From Anticarsia gemmatalis (taxonomy: Eukaryota > Arthropoda > Insecta > Lepidoptera > Erebidae), in NCBI RefSeq assembly GCF_050436995.1, contig NC_134754.1, positions 9,603,001-9,667,000 of the forward strand: 64,000 bases of DNA, written 5' to 3'. How positions within the stretch are numbered: the stretch's first letter is position 1; every line of letters begins with the position of its first letter. The translations under genes and the position numbers were made by a program. Under the pieces are notes generated by a model. That model was not told the origin of the DNA and made no database searches. It saw nothing but the letters and a program-made list of their open reading frames with translations. Below are positions 10,101 to 22,600 of this stretch, in pieces.

Positions 10101-13089
10101 ATTAACATAAAATAATGGAAAAGTTTTTAAAATTCCACGGTTTGTATACATAATGCTAAATTGCTAAACTGGCCTAACTAACAATGTGTTGCACAAAAAA
10201 AACTAGCAAATCAAGTAACCAGAATCTCAATAATACTACTAGATTATCAAAGCAAGAGATACAAAGCCATAACTTGTGTACGAGTAGAGCAGCAACAAGG
10301 AAGCAACACATTTGTTTATAAATCACAGCGAAGACTGGAACGTAAACCTTCGTAGTTCGCTATAATTTGTTGTTGCACACTATGCGGAAGATTTACGCTC
10401 TATCCCGCAGTTTATTTTGTACGATATAATAGCTAAGCACGCCGCAAAACAAGCTTACACTTGTTTACACCTATGAGAAGTAATGGTGGACTTTTCAATG
10501 AAAAATAGACCAATTGTTATGAAAAAATGGCCTAAAAATGAATTAAATAAAAATGACATAAAAGTGATAATTATATTATTAAAGTCCGTTAACTAAGTAA
10601 AGAGCTTATATTTGGATTAATCAAAATTATAATTAACAATTATGGGTATTTAAAATAAAATTCTGTAATAAACTGGTTGCCGTAAGCTGTATTAGCCTCC
10701 AGTTCACTGATGTTCTCAATTTCTGACTTTTGTATACCTCACCCAGCCGCGTACCTTGCCTCCAAGGCTCTCTACTAAGTTGTTGAACTAAAGTATTTTT
10801 TTTATTTGAAGTAAATTCTTTAATATCAATTTTTTCTAGGCGTGTTGTTGTAAAAGTGCTTTTTTAAAAGCAAATGTATTGAAATGTTATCGAAACTATT
10901 TGGAAGATTTATTCACGTAATCTCGACGTTTTGAACATTTTTCTACGTTGATGGTCGTTGAGGGACCTTTACATTAAATAACACTACTAAGCTTTAAAAA
11001 TATATACCATTTTTATCTACAAAATTCGCGTAAGCATTATAAAAAACACTAAAAGGCACTAAATCTATGTTTAAAAAACACTCAAATGTTTTTTCAAGAA
11101 AAAAATGCCTTACCCATCTATTGTATTATTTTTTATGAAACGTTGCGCTCTAGCCTCCAACTCAAAGTTTACTAGCAGAAACTCTACAAATATTGAGTAT
11201 ATACGCATAAAAATTTGGATGCAAAAAATTACTTAAATAATATATACCACGTTTTCTAAGTCATTAACATTGAAAATGTCTCTCCTAGCAATGAGAAACA
11301 TTTTGCTCCGTCTCATTGCGAAAAACATCAAAAACGCTTTTTATCTCGCCATACGGATATCAAACATAACAAAATTCAGCACGGCCATTACACGTTGACA
11401 TAATTATTGAAAACTACGCTCGACGGTAATCAGTAACTGCATAATTACAGTTTCATTAACTAACAGCACTGCCATTAACGAAAGTAATGTGACTAATCTT
11501 CTGTTCGCAGGTAATTGCTATTCACAGAGGGATATTGTTACATCATGCTGATTCGTTTAGGGTAAGTGTTATTAAACATTAAATATTTACGCTTCGAAGT
11601 CGAGGTAAATGTATGTTATAGCGTATTCATAAATTGCTGATCTTTAGTTGAAACCATGTATTTTGCGTTTTGGGGAATTCATGCTAATTTTTAACTGGCA
11701 GTTAAATAAACAGTTTTTGGCGAAATTCTAGAAATTAAAAAAAATAGACTTCGCATATTTTATATGCGTTTTTAATTAGTTTTCTGACGTAAAACAAAAG
11801 TATGATTTTTGGCTCACAACATGGCAGTTAACACGTTTTATAAAAATACACATAGTGTTACTAAAAATACTTAAAATGTATTTATTCACTAAAAATAGCT
11901 CTACTTCTATATTTTTCATGTGAGTTATCATTTCGTTCGCACCTACCCAACTAACATACTACCTACACACCTACTTCCCACTCGGTTATTACTTCCACAA
12001 ACCATCACAAAGAATATACGAGGAGTGTTCTTTTACCCTCTTTGCTTCGTCACTATGTATTGTTGAACACCCAGAATAGAAGCAAAGGAAAGTGCAAATT
12101 ATTTCAATAAGGAAGGAAGTCACTTAATTTACGTATAATGAAGGTTTCAGTTATTAATTTAGGGAAGTGTTTAATTGATACGTTGAATTATTTCAAAGAA
12201 ACCTTTTGAATATAAAAAGTATAATTAAAGCACCTACTATCCAAATTTACATTTAGTTTGTGTCTCCGGTTTCGCCTGTATAACCATTACATAGAAACTT
12301 GAACGGATATATGGCAAATGCCACTGACTGACTTTCAAACTGTTTTCATCACACTAAAGCTAGTCTATCTAAGAGACTTAACTTCTTGTGAAAAAAATTA
12401 TGTTACCTAATTGAATACTTTTGGCGATTATTAACAAGCCATAATTATCGTCATTCTAAGGAACTGCGTGCTAAGAACGTATAGTGGATAAAGTTTATCG
12501 AGGGCATTCGTCCATACAGAGAATTGCTGACCGCTTCTCACAACGTCTGCGTAGAATTTGCTAATGTAATTTATTAGGGTGCCAATAAAACTGTCTCCAT
12601 TACAATTTATAACCATTGTCTCTAACCCGAAGTGAAGCGTTTACTTACTTTATATAGCTTTGTTCGGCCCGTGAAAACATTTATTAACTGCCACGATTAT
12701 CTTCCAATTGAATTAGACATAACAAATGTATGGGTCGCAACTTTCCAGTTTATCAAAAAAAGGTCCCACGATAAACTTCAAAATGAAAAAATATATTCCT
12801 CAAACATTGATAAAGGTAATTAATATAGATTCGGCAAACATCAACTTTATTAAAGCGGTAAACATCAAACTTTGAACGAAAAAGGTTCGTCTGATATTTT
12901 AAGGCTCATCGCCCGGCCTAACGGACTTAGGAACAAGAAATTTTATAACCCACTTATACTGAAACAAGGTCTATAAAAACATATTTCTGCAAAAAATATT
13001 GGTGAAAATTTGTGAGAAATCTGAAGGGACTACGTATCCTTGGCGGATCTGAAGAGAGTTGATAAAATAAAAAAGTAGGTGCTAATTCG
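10101..13089. other. 3-kb AT-rich stretch without recognisable features
   Basis: I found no repeat copy, RNA gene or plausible exon. Small open frames at 12431-12616 (minus) and 12632-12823 (plus) are 61 and 63 codons and lack any motif. Confidence 0.4.
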
Positions 13090-13215
13090 ACTCGACGCCG
13101 GAATAGCTCTTAATAAGCTTATCTGCGTTTGCAGCGTAGCATTTCGACACCTCGAATAAGTGGATTTTCGGGACCACCGCCTCGCGTTCAGCGCTGCGTC
13201 GTTACTGCTTAAACA
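13090..13215. promoter_or_regulatory. CpG-rich island, possible conserved non-coding element
   Basis: This 125-bp patch, with ACTCGACGCCGG, CGCCTCGCG and GCGCTGCGTCG, stands out from the AT-rich flanks. It has no long frame and no repeat ends. A regulatory role is only inferred from composition. Confidence 0.2.
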
Positions 13216-13851
13216 AAAGCGAGCAACTTAGTTAATGGGGACGTTTTAAAGCCATTTACTATAAATTCAGTAACTATTTATTTCAGTAAGATGTATTAAA
13301 GTACAAAATATATTCTTGTTAGTTGTAATTATTATAGTTAAAAAGTTAATTAAAGTTATTTCTATCTGCACTGATTTTATTTCCTAAAATGATTCCTCTA
13401 TTTTACATTATACAGCTTACTTAGTTGAATTGCGTACGAAAATAATAAATGCATAACAAACTTCCAACGGATTTCATTATAAGATACGTATTTCAGTAAT
13501 AAAACAAAACACATTTTAATTTGCAGTTACATAGCAAAGTTAATTTTACTCTTTAAGTAGGCATTTCGACCAACCTTTAGGGAGAGGCAAATGAATTGAT
13601 GAAGCGAACCCTGAATTCATATGGGTGAGACCTAAAACGATTTGTCTTATCGAGAATTTACTATAGAAAAAGTTCTTCTAACAAACGATACCTAGGTCCC
13701 AGTAATAGTTAACGGTTAGGTCTCAACCTTTCATTTCAGATGAAAGCACATTACGTTACATAAAAGTTGTTTGAACGTATAAGTATGTATTTTCATATTA
13801 CTTTTCTCGAAATAACGTCATCAAGTCTTTAGTCTTTTTTTTTTCTTTTTA

Positions 13852-13945
13852 CATACATAAAACGCATTTTCCCCATAGGGGCAGGCAGAGACTATAGAAC
13901 ACCGCTTGGCACCATCCTTAAAAATTACCTTTACTTCATTCACAG
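13852..13945 (-). repeat. Dispersed repeat fragment (CCCC-TAGGGG-CAGAGAC type)
   Basis: TTTTCCCCATAGGGGCAGGC followed by AGAGACTATAG matches a repeat that I recall as common in moths, where a CCCC/GGGG pair precedes a CAGAGACTATGGA-like string. A shorter copy in the opposite orientation is at 16742-16785. The strand and class are tentative. Confidence 0.5.
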
Positions 13946-15096
13946 CCATAGGTATATCTTGAAATAAGTTGTCAAAAAATTAAATGGTCAATGAAATGCC
14001 AACCAAACAAATTCATGTGCGTAAAATAATCAAGTTAAACAAAGCTATTACTGTTAAGCCTACGTATTTCTATTTTTACAATATTTCACAGATCACCATT
14101 GTACTAAAAACAAAACATCAACCGACAAACAAAACTCACAAATTGTACACAGGATGCAATCAATAACTCCGATACAGTATGACATACAAGCTACCTGTTC
14201 GGAAAAGGGAAGGGAAAAACATTTTGCCATTGAAGCGCGATATTGTATGCGCGAAACGTGGAACTCCATCGTACCAAATGTCCTTCATCACACGACATGG
14301 GTCCTCCGATAAGACTTGACTTTTGCTTCGAACTTTCAAATAAATCTTTTACGGTTCTAGAGAGCAGAGGCTCGCACGATTGGCCGATATTAAATGATTG
14401 CCTACAACATAAATTGTAGGTCGTTCAGGTCCCTAGCAAAATTATATTCATAGAATAAATGATCACGTCTGAACAGTCTGTCGGATAAGAATTGATCGTC
14501 CCTAGAGTTGATAGAGCCTTCATTTCTGAAGAAAGTAAAGGTAAAAAGTCCCTCAACGTTCATAATCCTTGAATATATTTAAAATATAGCCGAGTGTACT
14601 TTATTACAAGGTCGCTTGGTCCATAATATTTGAAATGTGATACATCTCAAAGGACGGAAATCTATTTTCGTGTTATCGGTTCCTGTAACTCCTTTACAAT
14701 GTTGAAATTGCATTATGTCAAAGTAAAGCCAGCTTTGAGTATCGTAACAGTATTAATTTCGAAGGACAAAGCGAGGAAGCTAAGTTACGTCACATTTTGG
14801 GTATTACTAAAAGGAAGTAAGTATTTATTGTGTAGAATAATGAAGTTAAATTTAATAATATTTAATGGATTTAGTCTAAAATACGATGTAGATAATGAAG
14901 ATTAATATCTACTGGGATCATTATTATTGCTATGGATTACTATTGGCAATATTATCAGAGCTCAATATTATTTATGGCCGTCTGATAATGGTAGTTGAAG
15001 CAAATAAGTTATCTATCAAAATCGTCACCAACCCAAAACAATCTGCTTTAAAACAGTTGAAATCTTAAGTACGTAAATTTTGCCTACTGTCTTCAA
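13946..15096. other. Region upstream of the tRNA gene, no other gene seen
   Basis: The longest frame (14630-14905, 91 codons, plus) reads as AT-rich noise with Lys, Leu and Ser and no motif. No repeats were matched. The last 30 bases before the tRNA are AT-rich, as is usual for a polymerase III leader. Confidence 0.4.
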
Positions 15097-15169
15097 GTTT
15101 CCGTGGTGTAGCGGTTATCACATCTGCCTAACACGCAGAAGGCCCCCGGTTCGATCCCGGGTGGAAACA
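15097..15169 (+). tRNA. tRNA-Val (anticodon AAC)
   Basis: A complete 73-nt cloverleaf can be drawn. The acceptor stem is GTTTCCG with TGGAAAC (one G-T pair), with A as the discriminator. The anticodon stem TCTGC/GCAGA encloses the seven-base loop CTAACAC, so the anticodon AAC lies at 15130-15132 and reads the valine codon GTT. The T stem is CCCGG/CCGGG. The internal promoter is intact, with A box TGGTGTAGCGG at 15104-15114 and B box GGTTCGATCCC at 15148-15158. No intron is present. The terminal CCA is not encoded, as expected for a nuclear eukaryotic tRNA. Unlike the SINE heads elsewhere, every stem pairs and no retroposon body follows. Confidence 0.96.
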
Positions 15170-15173
15170 TATC

Positions 15174-15178
15174 TTTTT
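15174..15178 (+). terminator. RNA polymerase III T-run terminator
   Basis: A run of five T residues starts four bases after the tRNA 3' end, which is the usual polymerase III stop signal. Confidence 0.8.
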
Positions 15179-15378
15179 GTGATTTCTTTTTTCGCTTCGT
15201 TACCCACTTTCGACAAAAATAACCATTTACATATGTGGGCCCATATACATGGTTTGCATTTTTGATATCGTATTATTTCTAAACAAAGTATAACGTATCA
15301 ATTAAAAACCTATTTTTTGCAACATCATGTATTATACAGAAGAGGGTCATTTTCTATTTTTTCTTAAAAAAATCTATC

Positions 15379-15428
15379 ACTACAATTTTTATAACTACTT
15401 ATAAGTAAGTTGTTATAAAAATTGTAGT
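15379..15428. repeat. 50-bp imperfect palindrome
   Basis: ACTACAATTTTTATAAC is matched by its exact reverse complement GTTATAAAAATTGTAGT. The 16-nt centre itself contains the palindrome ACTTATAAGT. The stem is 17 bp perfect. It may be a decayed foldback MITE, and no other copy was found here. Confidence 0.75.
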
Positions 15429-15926
15429 ACAAAGCAATAATGCTTTATATGCTTATAGAAAAATACATATTATTATCTCTGGGTAAAGAAATAAAAAAAC
15501 ACTGTTTTTACATAATCCTCAAACGATAGACTTTGTCTTTGGATATAATAAATTAAACAGTTATTTATATACCATTTTAGCTACCAAAATATCATTGTCA
15601 GAAGTTCACAAATCTATTACACACAAAAGTATCACATAAGAAAGTTGTTTATTTAAGTGGTAAAGTTTTAATGTGCTTACTGAGAGCCTTTCAATCTTTT
15701 TACAAAGTTTACACACTACATACCTATGTAAAGTATCCTCGAGTTGGAATCAAGTAACTGTCTCTTGGGACGCTCATGTAGAACCTGTGCTTATGTAAAA
15801 GTTAAGTTTTTGTATTTATGAACTGTACGTTTCATGTTTGAATACATTTTAAAGGAAAATTAATATATGAAGGTATATAATCAAGACCACTATGCATGCC
15901 TAAAATTTGTTTAAAACATATATTAA

Positions 15927-16100
15927 GGGCATGGAAAGTCCCCCATCCGCACTTGGCCAGCGTGCAGCGTGCAGGGTAAGGATCTCCTTCTAAACTAGGA
16001 AGGGGTTAGGTCTTGAGTCTGCCACGCTGACACTCAAGACTTAACCCCTTCCTAGTTTAGAAGGAGATCCTTACCCGGCAGTGTGATAGCAATGGGTTAA
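15927..16100 (+). mobile_element. Dispersed LINE-like tail with a 45-bp inverted duplication
   Basis: The outer parts read CCGCACTTGGCCAGCGTG at the left and GCAGTGTGATAGCAATGGG at the right. These correspond to the two ends of a tail repeat that I recall from lepidopteran genomes. A reverse copy is at 52902-52975 and a diverged forward one at 18683-18772. Between them, 15974-16018 and 16032-16076 are reverse complements at 44 of 45 positions, and the single difference is a G opposite T. The loop of 13 nt begins CTGCCACGCTG. The right arm is in the sense orientation of the repeat, so the left arm is a back-copied inverted duplicate. Confidence 0.75.
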
Positions 16101-16741
16101 AAAAAAATCAAGATCTCTTAGACCTAGTTTTAGCTGATAACCCGTGCACAGCAATAGGGCATTAAATATGTAAAACTTTAATTTTTTTATAATTGTAGAA
16201 AAGTGTAAACTCCATATAAAAAAAATACTTAAAATAATATAATATTTAAATTTAATGTAAAAGTCTTTGCTAACAAAACAAAGTTAACCAATTTTGCAAT
16301 TCCACAGATAATCTGGTTTAGCTCACCAAATTACAGAATGGACGGAATACGAAATACAAACAAACCTAAGTAAAATACTATCCAAAATGTTAGTAAGTCG
16401 TGGCCAATCCAATACCTATATAAACAAACCGCAAGCGCCGTAACGGATTACGTTTTCAACAAATTTACATTCAGCCTCGAGGAGGCGAGTGTTAGAAAAA
16501 ATACCGTTTACATAATCTAAAGGGGAATTCTGTTTGATGTTAGATTTTAGGGTGAAAATGGCCGAAAGTGTAAATGGGAGATACGGAAAGGTTTTCTGAT
16601 TTAAAGACTTCGATGTTTAAATAATAGATCCCGGGGTTTGAGTGATTATAAGCATCCATTGGAGGCGATATTTGTTAAGGTAAATGTAACTTCGGTATTT
16701 TCAACTCAAATATACGAACAGAGGAACATAAAAAATATTAT

Positions 16742-16785
16742 TTTTTTGGTCTCTGCCTTTCTCTATAGGTAAAAGGCGTGATTAA
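16742..16785 (+). repeat. Short copy of the CCCC-TAGGGG-CAGAGAC repeat, opposite orientation
   Basis: GGTCTCTGCCTTTCTCTATA followed by GGTAAAAGGCG is the reverse-complement form of the 13852-13945 sequence, decayed at several positions. It is too short to assign a class. Confidence 0.4.
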
Positions 16786-17261
16786 GGCTACTTAGCCTTC
16801 ATATGGCCGAGCGAAGCCGCGCGGTACAAGATCGGAGTAAACAGCTAGTATTGTCTACATCAATCAATACAATTGTATGTATGTACTCGTATGTACATAA
16901 TATAAACATAAAAAGTAACGTTTACCTACTACCTCGACATAGTCAAGTCTCAATATCCATCAGATTACCTTCTCAATAATAACTTTGACTATTTGACATC
17001 ATATCGTCCGGAAAATATCATCATTATCACTCATTTTAACCGTTAAGGAAAATATCGCAAGAAAATTATTTGTGTAACATTATTCAATCGACACACGACT
17101 ATATCCTTAATACACATTCGTTATTTCATCGTTTGTAAGCATAATAAATAGTCTTGACCGAGAATTTGTAAACTGGACATTATGATCAATATACATACAT
17201 ATTATATGGCAGGCGAATGGTGAAGATAATTATTTAATTGAACAATTAATACAATTCTACA

Positions 17262-17428
17262 GCTTTACGTGCTCCTAAAGTTAAACAGATCTGAGATCTT
17301 GACTTCCAAGCCCTAGATCAATTTCCAAGATCTTGACTGACAGAAAAACTAAAGAGCAACTCTTTAGTCCGACCCAGCATTCGAACTGGAGACCTCTGCA
17401 ATAAAGTAACATTCTATACCTATACACC
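17262..17428 (-). mobile_element. Truncated tRNA-derived SINE, minus strand
   Basis: The block CAGCTTTACGTGCTCC at its left matches the minus-strand copy near 51055. At its right GTCCGACCCAGCATTCGAAC is the reverse of the SINE head B-box region, which is intact at 43724-43739 in the full copy. An internal near-repeat of GATCTTGACT (around 17294 and 17329) suggests a small internal duplication. Confidence 0.65.
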
Positions 17429-17893
17429 AGATGAACGTTTAGACCTAATATGCGCTTATCGATCTAAATTAAATAGATTCGAAAGTTAGTGTACCAGTAA
17501 GTAGGTATAATACAATCAAAATAATCACGAAAAATACACCCCTTTACAATTCAGTAAAATCTCGATAATACATAAATATTAAGTGCTTAATTAAAGCAGG
17601 CTTTCATCAACTGACCCGAAACTGATATAAAAGTCTTGTATTATTGTATGAGGAACACAATAGCACGGAATTAACTCCTACATTCATATTAACAGCGTGA
17701 CCTCGATACCATGTGAATGACTCGTAAATATGATGTATGCATGTGTTTGTGACATGGGTTTGTATGTATGAGTATGTGTTCTTGTAGGGTTGAAATTATG
17801 ATGAGTATAGGCCGGGATTCTTTGTATTATCAGGAATATAATGAAAAGTTTCATGAAATATATCATCCTCTCGTAGCAGATAAACAGTAAGCT

Positions 17894-18049
17894 GTAGCGC
17901 GATTCTATACAGTCGGTACTGCCATGTATCGAAAGTTTGACATTTAAAATGTACCGCTAAAATAGTTTCTACGACGCCCGTTAGAGGCGCTGATCAGATT
18001 TGCTTAGCTAGTTGGTTGTCGATAGTCGATAGTAGTAGAGAATCGAACG
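17894..18049 (-). mobile_element. MITE copy, reverse orientation
   Basis: It opens with GTAGCGCGATTCTATACAGT, the terminal repeat of the family. It continues with GTTTGACATTTAAAATGTAC, the core CGCCCGTTAGAGGCGCTGAT, and ends with GTCGATAGTAGTAGAGAATC. It is nearly full length against 33442-33615, with the right terminal bases eroded. No open frame is present. Confidence 0.75.
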
Positions 18050-18682
18050 ACCGATATACCTTTTAACATTAAACACCATATTATTCACGTTTCCTTTCCA
18101 CATTAATCTTCTCATATTTTTAAATATGATACGAAGATATTAATTTTCTATCATCTCAAATGAACCTATTTTAGACAGAACGGTAGTCATACTTTTTTAT
18201 TATTCATAGTTTAAGCTCAATACGTATCGTAAAAGCTGAAAAGTGTTGAAACGTCGTCGGATAATATAAAAGGTATAATAAACTGCGATGAAGGCTATAA
18301 AACTAGTTTTATTTCACTAATAACTCTAAGTTATTACCGCTCCTACTATCATGAACGTATAAAATAAAGATAGACATAGGATAGCGGGATAGACTACGTC
18401 CAATGCAAATTACTTATCTCGTATTCACAGCACTATTAAAAAACTTTAATACATGAAGTTTGAAGAAAAATAATAGCACTTGTATTGCATCCTACAAAAG
18501 TGGTCGAAGGTTCGAAAGCAAAACGATCATACTTTTCGAAGCTATGTGTGTATTACAATAATTATCACTTGGACTAACGGTGAAGGAAAAACATCGGGAT
18601 TTAAACTTATTATAATATATCTGTATTACCTATACCTATGCCTCAGGGTGTTTCACATAGATCTTAAAGAAATGCAAAGCCT

Positions 18683-18772
18683 TCATCCCGTACTTACCCA
18701 GTGCAGAAGACTCATCGCTAACCCTTTCCTTATTCCGTAAAAGACCCTCGCAATAGAGCAGAAATGGGTTAA
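18683..18772 (+). repeat. Diverged copy of the 15.9-kb tail repeat
   Basis: CCCGTACTTACCCAGTGCAG, GCTAACCCTTTCCTTATTCC and CAGAAATGGGTTAA occur in the same order and spacing as the repeat at 15927-16100, but here without the inverted duplication. It is a related or older subfamily. Confidence 0.55.
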
Positions 18773-20811
18773 GTATATCTAAGATGTTTCTAGATGTATA
18801 TTTTACATTAAAGATGCAAAGTAAAACTTATATATGAACTTCACAAATTTCACAATTTATACAGGAAATCAGAATAAGGATATTTCCTGCCCTATTTACA
18901 ATTAACACGTCCAACAAAAACTTGTCAAAGACAACTATTTGTTGAAGCAACTAACAGAAACACTCAATTAAACAGCGATGAGGAAAACGAGTTCAAAAAA
19001 CGACCTGTAATGGGCTTTTCTGGTTGCTCTTTGGTAACAATGACCTGACACAAAGTGCTACAACGAATGAACAGGGAACACTAATTGCTCGTTTCATGAT
19101 GATTCTATAAACATAGCCGTACTCGCTGCTGAGCAAAGGCCAGCGATGTAGAACAAAACTATTGTTTTACGTTCGTATTGACTGAATCTTATTTTAAAGA
19201 ATATTTATAACAGAATAGATGCTATTACATAGAGTGTCGTCTAAAGTTTATCGTCTCCAAAACATCGAATACTAATCGTATTACATTATTTTACAATACA
19301 TAATTTTGAGCGTAGTAAGAAAAAATGTATGTGATCCTTACTAATTTGATACATAACTGTATTTATATCAAACAGCCAGCTACCGTGACGAGATTAAGAT
19401 AATGTAAACTTAAAAATACTTTGATCACAACGATTTAATTAATGAATTTTCGAGTTGGTATAGCATCCAGGTTCGCATAAATGTCACACAAAAAGTCAAA
19501 ACTGTCTCAAAATAAGGGAAACCACTTAAATTAATATAAAGGAGCTAATTTTTTACCTTTTAAATGAACCAAGCACGAGCACAATTAGGAAGTTTTAACG
19601 AATTTCGTGATCCTTTATGCAACAACAAGAGTGATTAGTGCAGAGTGCAGTATTAAAGTAGTTACAATGAAAGCTGAACAAAATGACGGATAATGTGATG
19701 AACAACTTTGGCGGCACTGTTCTTCATACATATTCTTCTATGTAAAATGCTAATGAGATACTTCAAAAGTTATTTGTGCATCACTATATGAAGTTTAAAA
19801 AGAAACAGTGATCATTGTTTAGTAAAAATGTTTTTTACTAAAGCCTTAATAATTATTGATTAATAAATAATTATAGTAAAATATTTGCCAAAGTTGACAC
19901 ACGTGGAAACAGTAGACTCACAGATATTTTTAAATCCATACATATATGTGATTGCATTAAAAACATACAAGGAACTTCTCAAAATTTCGATACACTTACG
20001 TTACAAAAGATCTCTTGACAATATTATCAAAGCATTATAAAACAGAATATAAGTTTACAAAGTTTTCCATATCCCATGTCTAACGTGAACTAACGCACAC
20101 AATCGTTAAAACTTTCCATACATCGAGGCCCAACTTCCCTCAACTTTACCTATGTAATTCACTCTAGTAGGTACTACTTATAAAATGAATCGCAACTTTT
20201 TCTTCTCCGCACAAGTTTTAGAATTAGTTTCACAACTATTACTTTCGAGTTAGATAGCCTTCTTAATAGACTTGTAATGGAGCCTAGCTATAAAAAGACA
20301 GTATAATATTCTAAACGGTTTTTAAAAGGATTAAGAAAGGTACTAAGTTGCTGAGAACTATTCTCGGTTCGGAATGTGAAGATAGTCTTGATAATTGGAT
20401 TGCGAGTAGTTCATGTTGAATAAAAGTATTACTGAATAAGTTTTATTTTAACGCTTGTATACTTTTACGGTCAAAATTGCTCGATTGTTTTTTTAAATAT
20501 TCATCCGTTTTCTCCAAAATTGACACGATAATGTTCCTATATTTACTTACGTTATTAATTGCAGCTACTTTGAAAGTAATTGCCATATACAATAAATCGA
20601 TGTAAACTACATAGGTTTTTCACAATAGAATTGTAGCAACACTTCAGAAAACTGCGACCAATTCCGGTTGGCAAAATGTACACAGTTTTCGTTTTGAAAT
20701 ACCTCGCCACAAAATAGTAAGGTGAAGATTTCCCAGGACAAATATTAAAACGTAGCACTAACAAAACCTTAAATAGAACTTGCTTATTACAAATTTTGCC
20801 AGACAACAAAC
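18773..20811. other. AT-rich stretch, nothing recognised
   Basis: No repeat copy or RNA gene was matched. An 84-codon minus-strand frame at 20555-20809 has no recognisable motif and ends next to the CTACG cluster. Confidence 0.4.
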
Positions 20812-20876
20812 TGCTACGGCGCTACGACGGTCCTACGAAGCGAATATTATTCGTAGCAGTACTACGAGAGCTACGG
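20812..20876. repeat. CTACG-rich cluster with hairpin
   Basis: CTACG occurs five times (20812, 20822, 20833, 20862 and 20871) and its complement once (20852) in 65 bp. CTACGAA at 20833-20839 pairs with TTCGTAG at 20850-20856, with a nested CGAAT/ATTCG pair. It resembles a decayed short transposon end built from this motif, but the other end was not found. Confidence 0.55.
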
Positions 20877-21530
20877 TGTTGACTTTTAATAACGTCTCCC
20901 ACGCCGTGACCTATCGCTAAGGTCAATATCTTACTAATTTATTGCGAATTCATTTTGTAATCACTTTGGAATATTATTGAAGATTAATAAGAAACCTGTA
21001 TTTCTTGGCTTTTTATCAGTCTAACCTGTCGTATACCAGCTTTGAACAATAACAAATATTTTTAAAAATGATCACGTATTTTTAAGTATAAAATGATCTC
21101 AAATTATATTTATATTTGAGCTCGTTCAAAAAGTAATTACGGTTATTAAGTAAACAAAAATTATAAATCATGTTTGGCGAGCTATTATTTCTAAGTCTGA
21201 CTAAGTCCTTTAAAAATTTACTTGTACTTTTACAGACTACCAACTTAACTGGTATATCTTATAAAGTTTGTTGATAAATAAACGCTGACAGCTATCATTG
21301 GTTAAGTACCAAGTACTTGCCAACTTTACCTCTCCCAAGTAAAACATGTAACACGTGTGACCTCTAGACAAATTGAACCATTCAATTTTATATTATTATA
21401 ATTTCACGCCTCCAATTACTCTACCGCCACGTTTAATAATAACCCATTAAAACAAAAACGAAACATTATTTCGATTACACGCTCGTGATTTCGTGACAAA
21501 GTAATCCATATTGATATTAATGATGTGAAA
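20877..21530. other. AT-rich stretch, nothing recognised
   Basis: There is no repeat copy and no open frame above 60 codons. Confidence 0.4.
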
Positions 21531-21674
21531 GTCTGTCTGCCTGACAGCCTGCCTTCCTGTCAGTCTATCTGCCTGTCAGTCTGTCTGCCGGTCAGTCTGT
21601 TTGCCTGTCAGTCTGTCTGCCGGTCAGTGTGTCTATCTGTCTATCTGACTATCTGACTAATTGTCTGACTGTTG
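21531..21674. repeat. 16-bp minisatellite, about nine units
   Basis: The unit GTCTGTCTGCCTGTCA repeats in exact 16-bp register. Six units are well conserved (21531-21626) and three more are decayed (to 21674). Within the unit a 4-bp GTCT/GCCT sub-period is visible, so it probably grew from a GTCT microsatellite. Confidence 0.85.
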
Positions 21675-22600
21675 AATACACAAACATAGATTTTTTTTAG
21701 TTCTAATTTCAGCGTTTTTAAGGCTGTATTGGGAGATGAAAGTTAGTTCATTGGCAGAGCCACAGGCATAAGCTTCTCATATAATAATTTATTCTATACG
21801 GCTCTAGTTTCAATGGTAGACGGTCACAAATCTGACTTATTAAGTTTGTATTAAATTGAGGCGCTCGGGAAAAGCAAGAGGCTTGCGTTGAAGAAATATA
21901 AACTTCCAAGTAACTTATTAAGAAGGCTCACTTCCTAAAGGCTGTGTTTGCTTAATTAGTTTTCAGTTGCTTCATGAATATATCACTGGAGTAAAGTTTC
22001 ACAGATAAAAAGGAAGATCCTTTAAAAAAGGCAAATGAATATAAATTCTTACAGTTTGTTTATCTAGAAATATATATAGATACTAGGAGTGATTTACAAT
22101 TTCAGTAAATAATACTTTGTATGAGGCCGAACTACCATGAAAACAATTTGTTCACTTTTGCAGTAGTATAGGATAACAGAAACGATGTATCGAAGGTAGT
22201 TATCATAGACTGTTTAACATATTAGCGGACTACTTTATACCAAGTATTTTGCTTACAATTTTCTTCATCATAAAAAATGTAATCCACATATTGCTTAGTC
22301 ATAAAAAGTACATTACCTCACCTCTTCACAACTTAGTTTTACTAAAGTCATCGACTCAACATAAGCAGACTAAGTTTCATATTCAAACAATAAAAATAAC
22401 TTTCGAAGCTATAAAATTTGCATACGTATTGACGATATCGGTATTATACTACTGTTTGATGTGCCATGAAAATAAAAATATATGTTGCTATAAAATTGCG
22501 AGGGTGGATCTTACAGTTTGTATGGATAAACGTGGTTTAAGGTGCTTTCAGTTCAATTGCATAATAACTTGGTGAGACATTAAGAGGTGTATTATTCTTA
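21675..22600. other. AT-rich stretch before an RTE-like tail
   Basis: A 108-codon forward frame (22249-22575) has no recognisable domain and an AT-biased composition like random sequence here. No repeat was matched. Confidence 0.4.

Noticed and set aside
15974..16076. Fold-back as a conserved microRNA gene
   Set aside because: The arms are a dispersed transposon tail, and the pairing is too perfect and too recent to be a conserved microRNA.
21531..21674. Array as a CRISPR locus
   Set aside because: The repeats are contiguous 16-bp units without spacers, in a eukaryotic genome.
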